Positions 21,270 through 25,670 of a stretch of 25,670 bases of DNA are shown here, in pieces. The notes under the pieces were generated by a model. The model saw only the letters and a list, made by a program, of their open reading frames with translations, had not been told where the DNA came from and searched no databases. Within the stretch, counting starts at the first letter, position 1, and every line of letters begins with the position of its first letter. Made by a program: the position numbers and the translations under genes. Source of the stretch: a virus; IMG/VR virus record IMGVR_UViG_3300040815_000701, positions 1 to 25,670 of that record; one strand, given 5' to 3'.

Positions 21270-22850
21270 ATGGCAGTAATTCAGATTTCAAAAATTCAAC
21301 ACCGTAGAGGCTTAAATGCTGACTTGCCACAATTATCAAGTGCAGAGTTAGGTTGGGTCATTGATGAACGTAAGTTATACGTTGGAAACGGAACAACATC
21401 AGAAGGTGCACCGGCAATTGGTAATACAGAAATATTAACACAATATAGTGATATTTTAGGCAGTATTAACAGTTATACATATAAAGGTGCAGAAGTTGGT
21501 TACACGGCACAAACAACGTCAAGTGGTGCTAGTGTTCAGCGTTCTTTACAAAGCAAATTAGATGATGTCATTAATGCCAAAGATTTTGGTATTGACGGTG
21601 ATGGAGTAACAGACCAAGCCGCTAAAATTAACTTTATGTTAAACCAAGTTTACTCACGTGAACATACAAACCCAGAATCATTAAAAACAGTTTATTTTCC
21701 AGCAGGTACATATGTTGTATCTGACTCGATTAAGTTTCCTAGAAATTCAGATATTGTTGGCGACGGTGCAGGATCGACTATTTTCAAAAGAACAACAAGT
21801 GCAGGTTTAGTTGGCGAAACATCTGACAGTAAACAACAAACAGGCGCAAACGTTGGTATAGGTGGAGCATTAAAACCTAAAAATATAAACATTACTGGTG
21901 TTCAATTTTATAATTCAGAAAATGATCATAACTTTTTAGTTGACCAATCAAACATGGTAACATTTACAAATGTTAGATTTAAAGGTAGACACGTTACAAA
22001 TCCAACTTCAATTGGAAATAGAAAAGCAGGAGTTGTAATAACACAAACTACGGCAACAGATACAAAAAATGTTAAATTTGAAAATTGTGATTTTGCAAAA
22101 CTTGACCTTGCATTAGATTGTGACCATGACGTTACAAACATAATTTTTAATAATTGTTATATACATGATAACTTTGCAGGAATCATTGTTGGTAATAATA
22201 TAACTGGTGCATCACCAAGTGTAACAGGACCACGTGGAGTTAAAGTTTCAAATTGTTTATTTGAAATTATTTACAAAGAAGCAATTAAAACAACAACTGT
22301 ACAAGAGTTTTCAAGTTCATTTAATACATTTAAAACTTGTGGAGTTTCTGGTATTGCATCTGGCGGAACACCAACTTGTCCAATTATTAATTTCGATAGT
22401 GATAACAATATTAGTTTTGGCGATGCATTCGACAGAACAACATCACAACAAGCAACATTTCCTAATATAGAAAACAATGGTAAATCTGTATTTGGTTTAA
22501 TTGCTGGTGATAAATTAAGTTATGGTTTACATACTTCAGAAGCAGGTAAAAGTACAACCTTAACTGACAATACTTCTGTCGCTACAAATACTACAATAGA
22601 CTTTGATTCTTCAGTACTGATAAATGCAGTAGTTGACTTCGTGATTGAACGTGGCAATGCAAGACGTACTGGACAATTACATATTGCTGGTAGTAATACA
22701 CAAGGATATTCATTTGAACAAGATTTTACTGAAAATTCAGATCCAGGTGTAGGACTTACATTTGATTCTGTAAATGGTACTGTTCAGTACACAACAACAT
22801 CTACAGGCAGTGACGCAACTTTAAAATATCGTATAACTAAATTCTCTTAA
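21270..22850 (+). CDS. Tail fibre/spike with pectate-lyase-like beta-helix (526 aa)
   Basis: The start has AGGAGA upstream. Residues about 5-60 (KIQHRRGLNADLPQLSSAEL, DERKLYVGNGT) form the short N-terminal fold common to phage receptor-binding proteins such as Mtd. From about 105, INAKDFGIDGDGVTDQAAKI is the entry signature of pectate-lyase-3 beta-helices, followed by YFPAGTYVVSDSIKF, and then regular coils rich in Asn, Ile and Val (NITGVQFYN, NVKFENCDFA, IIFNNCYIHDN). The last 130 residues are a separate Thr/Ser-rich beta domain. This is a trimeric host-recognition or glycan-degrading spike. Catalytic residues cannot be assigned by reading alone. Confidence 0.9.
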   Translation: MAVIQISKIQHRRGLNADLPQLSSAELGWVIDERKLYVGNGTTSEGAPAIGNTEILTQYSDILGSINSYTYKGAEVGYTAQTTSSGASVQRSLQSKLDDVINAKDFGIDGDGVTDQAAKINFMLNQVYSREHTNPESLKTVYFPAGTYVVSDSIKFPRNSDIVGDGAGSTIFKRTTSAGLVGETSDSKQQTGANVGIGGALKPKNINITGVQFYNSENDHNFLVDQSNMVTFTNVRFKGRHVTNPTSIGNRKAGVVITQTTATDTKNVKFENCDFAKLDLALDCDHDVTNIIFNNCYIHDNFAGIIVGNNITGASPSVTGPRGVKVSNCLFEIIYKEAIKTTTVQEFSSSFNTFKTCGVSGIASGGTPTCPIINFDSDNNISFGDAFDRTTSQQATFPNIENNGKSVFGLIAGDKLSYGLHTSEAGKSTTLTDNTSVATNTTIDFDSSVLINAVVDFVIERGNARRTGQLHIAGSNTQGYSFEQDFTENSDPGVGLTFDSVNGTVQYTTTSTGSDATLKYRITKFS

Positions 22851-22856
22851 TAAAGA

Positions 22857-23297
22857 ATGTTTGATTTAAAACCTGAAGACAGAATACATTTCTGGAGACA
22901 ATTTCGTGTCAAATTAAAGGAAATGGAAACAGAAGAAGCTCTACAGTCTGTAGTTGATTTGTGGGGTAAATGTCCTACAACCAACGGTTACTTGGATTAT
23001 GCAGATTGTAAGGATTGGCCTGACCCTTGGACACTACTTAATGATAATCATTATTGTGATGTAGCAGTTGCATTGGGTATATTTTATACAATTTATTTGT
23101 CAGAAATACTTGACAATAGCACCTTAAGTATAGTAATATATAAAGATGAACACGGATTCGTTAATGCAGTGCATATAACAAAATATGCTCTTAATATAAC
23201 TTATCGACAAGTATTAAATACTACATCGATACCAAAAGATTTATCAATCTTTAAGGTGTATACAGTAGACGACCTTAAAGCACAAAAGTATCTATAA
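22857..23297 (+). CDS. Conserved-looking unknown protein (146 aa)
   Basis: Starts six bases after the fibre stop with only weak AAAG as ribosome site. KPEDRIHFWRQFRVKL, GYLDYADCKDWPDPWTLL and DVAVALGIFYTIYLSEI are distinctive patches; the last may be a buried hydrophobic helix. A beta part (LSIVIYKDEHGFVNAVHI) and a basic-acidic end follow. By memory, the DWPDPW pattern is frequent in marine T4-like phages next to structural genes; function unknown. Its place behind a tail fibre gene may suggest a fibre chaperone, an inference without direct support. Confidence 0.7.
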   Translation: MFDLKPEDRIHFWRQFRVKLKEMETEEALQSVVDLWGKCPTTNGYLDYADCKDWPDPWTLLNDNHYCDVAVALGIFYTIYLSEILDNSTLSIVIYKDEHGFVNAVHITKYALNITYRQVLNTTSIPKDLSIFKVYTVDDLKAQKYL

Positions 23298-23321
23298 ACA
23301 AAAAGAACAAGGCATCAAATA

Positions 23322-25625
23322 ATGACACAGATTCAAGTAACAAAACGTGATGGCACCAGGGAAGATTTAGACTTAGAAAAAATGCACAAAGTTGTGTTTT
23401 ATGCTTGTCAAAATATTACAGGCGTAAGTGCTAGTGAAGTAGAAATTAAATCACACTTATCATTTTATAGCGGAATAACTTCAACAGAGATTCAAGAAAC
23501 ACTTATTAAAAGTGCGGCAGATCTCATTAGTGAAGAAACACCAAACTATCAATGGGTAGCAGGAAGACTTATTAATTATCATTTGCGTAAAATGGTATAT
23601 GATGCTTTTAAACCATTACCAATTATTGACATAGTAAAGAAGAATATTGAACTAGGATTTTATGATGCTGAAATCTTAGATTTATATTCTGATGAAGAAT
23701 TTGCACAATTTGATACTATTGTAAAACATGAACGTGACGAAGAAATGACTTATGCGGCAATGGAACAATGGCGTGGTAAGTATCTAGTTAAGAATCGTGT
23801 AACAAACACAATGTATGAAACACCACAAGTAGCCTATTTACTAATTGCGGCTACATTGTTTGCAAAATATCCTAAAGACACAAGAATGCAATATGTAAAA
23901 GACTATTATGATGCTATTAGTACTTTTGCTATTTCGTTACCTACACCTGTTATGGCAGGAGTTCGTACACCACAAAGACAATTTTCTTCTTGCGTTTTAG
24001 TAGAAACTGGAGACAGTTTAGATAGTATTAATGCTACAACAAGTAGTATTGTAAAATATGTTTCACAAAAAGCAGGTATTGGTATTGGCGCTGGATCTAT
24101 TCGTGCCTTGGGAAGTCCCATTCGTAACGGTGATGCATATCATACAGGTGTAATTCCTTTTTACAAAATGTTCCAAGCGGCAACACGTTCTTGTTCGCAA
24201 GGTGGTGTTCGTAATGGTGCGGCAACGTTGTACTATCCAGTATGGCATTTAGAAATTGAAGATATGCTAGTGCTAAAGAACAACAAAGGAACTGAAGAAA
24301 ATAGAGTTAGACATATGGACTATGGAGTTCAGTTTAATAAACTTATGTATGAACGTTTACTTACAAACGAAAATATAACTCTTTTTTCACCTCAAGATGT
24401 ACCAGGATTATATGAAGCCTTTTTTGCAGACCAAGACGAGTTTAAACGTTTATACGAAACGGCAGAACGTAACACAAGAATTCGAAAGAAAAGTATTCGT
24501 GCTAGTGATTTGTTTAGTGCATTTATGGAAGAACGTAAAAACACAGGTAGAATTTATTTAATGAATGTTGACCATGCAAATGACCATGGAGCATTTATTG
24601 CCAAAGACGCACCAATTAAACAAAGTAACTTATGTTGTGAAATTAACTTACCAACTAAACCATTAAATGACTTTAATGATCCAGAAGGTGAAATTGCTTT
24701 ATGTACATTAAGTGCTATCAATTGGGGTAATATTAAAGAGCCAGCAGATTTTGAAAAACCATGCGACCTGGCAGTTCGTGGATTGGATGCATTATTAACT
24801 TATCAGAATTACCCAGTAACTGCGGCTAAAAATAGTACAGAAAAAAGACGTCCTTTAGGCGTTGGTATTATTAATTTAGCATATTGGATGGCTAAAAATG
24901 ATATGACATACACAAACCCTAATTTGGACTTAATTGATAGATATGCTGAAGCATGGAGTTATTACTTAATTAAAGCAAGTGCAGATTTGGCAGTTGAGCA
25001 AGGATCTATAAGTGGTAACATGGAAACAAAATATGGACATGGTATTACACCTAATATGACGTATAAAAAAGACGTTGATGAATTAGTAACACACAAAGAA
25101 CGTATGCCATGGAAAAGTCTGCGTAAACAACTGCAAAAAACAGGTATTAGAAATAGCACATTAATGGCGTTAATGCCCGCGGAAACGTCAGCACAGATAA
25201 GTAACAGTACCAACGGAATTGAACCACCACGTGCATTCGTTAGTGTTAAACAAAGTAAAGATGGTGTTTTAAGACAAGTTGTCCCTGAGTTTAGAAGACT
25301 CAAAAATAAGTACGAAATGTTATGGTCTCAAAAGTCTCCAGAAGGCTATCTTAAGATTATGGCTGTACTGCAAAAGTATATTGACCAAGGTATTAGTGTC
25401 AATACAAGTTACAACCCGACACACTATGAGGATGAAAAAATTCCAATGAGTGTTATGTTACAACATTTAATTATGTTTTACAAGTTTGGTGGTAAACAAT
25501 TATATTATTTTAACACCTATGATGGGCAAGGTGAAATCGACGTCGATAAGTTTAACGTCGAAGATAAACAAGTAGACTTACTAGATGATATAGACGACGC
25601 TAATTGCGACTCGTGTGTAATATAA
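23322..25625 (+). CDS. nrdA: Class I ribonucleotide reductase, large subunit
   Basis: 767 aa against 761 in E. coli NrdA, and residue numbers run one or two lower throughout. An ATP cone opens the protein (TQIQVTKRDGTREDLDLEKM). Active-site cysteines are Cys224 in FSSCVLVE and Cys461 in ALCTLSA; the thiyl-radical Cys438 sits in SNLCCEI with Asn436 and Glu440; the radical-transfer tyrosines are Tyr728-Tyr729 in KQLYYFN. The C-terminal redox pair is C-x2-C (CDSCVI), closer than the C-x4-C of E. coli. It makes deoxynucleotides for phage replication. nrdB follows 18 bases later. The ferredoxin encoded at 6893 could help keep the partner subunit reduced, a speculation. Confidence 0.97.
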   Translation: MTQIQVTKRDGTREDLDLEKMHKVVFYACQNITGVSASEVEIKSHLSFYSGITSTEIQETLIKSAADLISEETPNYQWVAGRLINYHLRKMVYDAFKPLPIIDIVKKNIELGFYDAEILDLYSDEEFAQFDTIVKHERDEEMTYAAMEQWRGKYLVKNRVTNTMYETPQVAYLLIAATLFAKYPKDTRMQYVKDYYDAISTFAISLPTPVMAGVRTPQRQFSSCVLVETGDSLDSINATTSSIVKYVSQKAGIGIGAGSIRALGSPIRNGDAYHTGVIPFYKMFQAATRSCSQGGVRNGAATLYYPVWHLEIEDMLVLKNNKGTEENRVRHMDYGVQFNKLMYERLLTNENITLFSPQDVPGLYEAFFADQDEFKRLYETAERNTRIRKKSIRASDLFSAFMEERKNTGRIYLMNVDHANDHGAFIAKDAPIKQSNLCCEINLPTKPLNDFNDPEGEIALCTLSAINWGNIKEPADFEKPCDLAVRGLDALLTYQNYPVTAAKNSTEKRRPLGVGIINLAYWMAKNDMTYTNPNLDLIDRYAEAWSYYLIKASADLAVEQGSISGNMETKYGHGITPNMTYKKDVDELVTHKERMPWKSLRKQLQKTGIRNSTLMALMPAETSAQISNSTNGIEPPRAFVSVKQSKDGVLRQVVPEFRRLKNKYEMLWSQKSPEGYLKIMAVLQKYIDQGISVNTSYNPTHYEDEKIPMSVMLQHLIMFYKFGGKQLYYFNTYDGQGEIDVDKFNVEDKQVDLLDDIDDANCDSCVI

Positions 25626-25643
25626 GAAAATGGAGAATTATAA

Positions 25644-25670
25644 ATGAGTGTTTTTAATAGTAGTAAAAAG
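25644..25670 (+). CDS. nrdB: Ribonucleotide reductase small subunit, first codons only
   Basis: ATG 25644 with GGAGA upstream reads MSVFNSSKK before the window ends. MS-VFN is a usual NrdB start in T4-like phages, and the position behind nrdA fits. Only nine residues are visible, so the call rests mainly on context. Confidence 0.7.

Noticed and set aside
22234-22470. Plus-strand open frame, 78 aa, in another frame of the tail spike
   Set aside because: Repetitive Leu/Gln/His composition from a shifted frame of the beta-helix coding sequence; no start signal.

Overview
The window is a gene-dense, AT-rich stretch of a T4-like (Tevenvirinae-type) marine myovirus genome. UvsW helicase, gp61-type primase, gp41-type helicase, a probable gp62 clamp-loader subunit, a RecB-type nuclease, class I ribonucleotide reductase and several virion genes are interleaved. 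Starts and stops overlap constantly (ATGA, GTGA, TAATG). The exact alphaproteobacterial-style 7Fe ferredoxin, the AT-rich composition and the type of hypothetical proteins suggest a phage of marine Alphaproteobacteria (pelagiphage-like). The host is an inference; no host sequence is visible.

Layout. 1-7249 (+): end of an AAA-type ATPase, a terminator, a 406-aa unknown, uvsW, a ClpP-like protease, two small unknowns, then from a sigma70-like promoter the clamp-loader-like protein, a sulfotransferase-like P-loop protein, a C2H2 zinc-finger protein, a miniature DnaE-like polymerase remnant and a 7Fe ferredoxin. 7246-7620 (-): conserved unknown. 7633-8449: late-promoter-driven virion protein. 8472-10869: primase and helicase. 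10850-11623 (-): class 3 lipase. 11680-20491: a long late/virion block with several proteins that start with the same short N-terminal peptide (M-x-[ILF]-x-E), like T4 capsid-targeting sequences. Among them are a 746-aa protein with membrane-like segments, a nucleotidyltransferase/ligase-like protein, a very basic protein, and an 84-aa domain that appears joined by a -1 frameshift to a P-loop polynucleotide-kinase-like domain. 20558-21241: PD-(D/E)XK nuclease from a good sigma70-like promoter. 21270-22850: tail fibre/spike. 22857-25670: conserved unknown, nrdA and the start of nrdB.

The most interesting points are: (1) a ligase-like enzyme and a kinase-like enzyme in one late cluster, both with capsid-targeting-like N-termini, which suggests a nucleic-acid end-healing and sealing pair carried inside the virion; (2) the A9 slippery run that separates the kinase from any usual start codon; (3) a 193-aa DnaE-like protein that keeps the three catalytic aspartates but has lost almost everything else; (4) no GCAGC or GCTGC found in the whole window by manual reading, while GCGGC is very frequent because Ala-Ala pairs are written GCG-GCN or GCC-GCN. 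That last pattern looks like strong avoidance of GCWGC.

No tRNA, CRISPR, insertion sequence or attachment site was seen. The only intergenic region above about 100 bases is 16745-16925.
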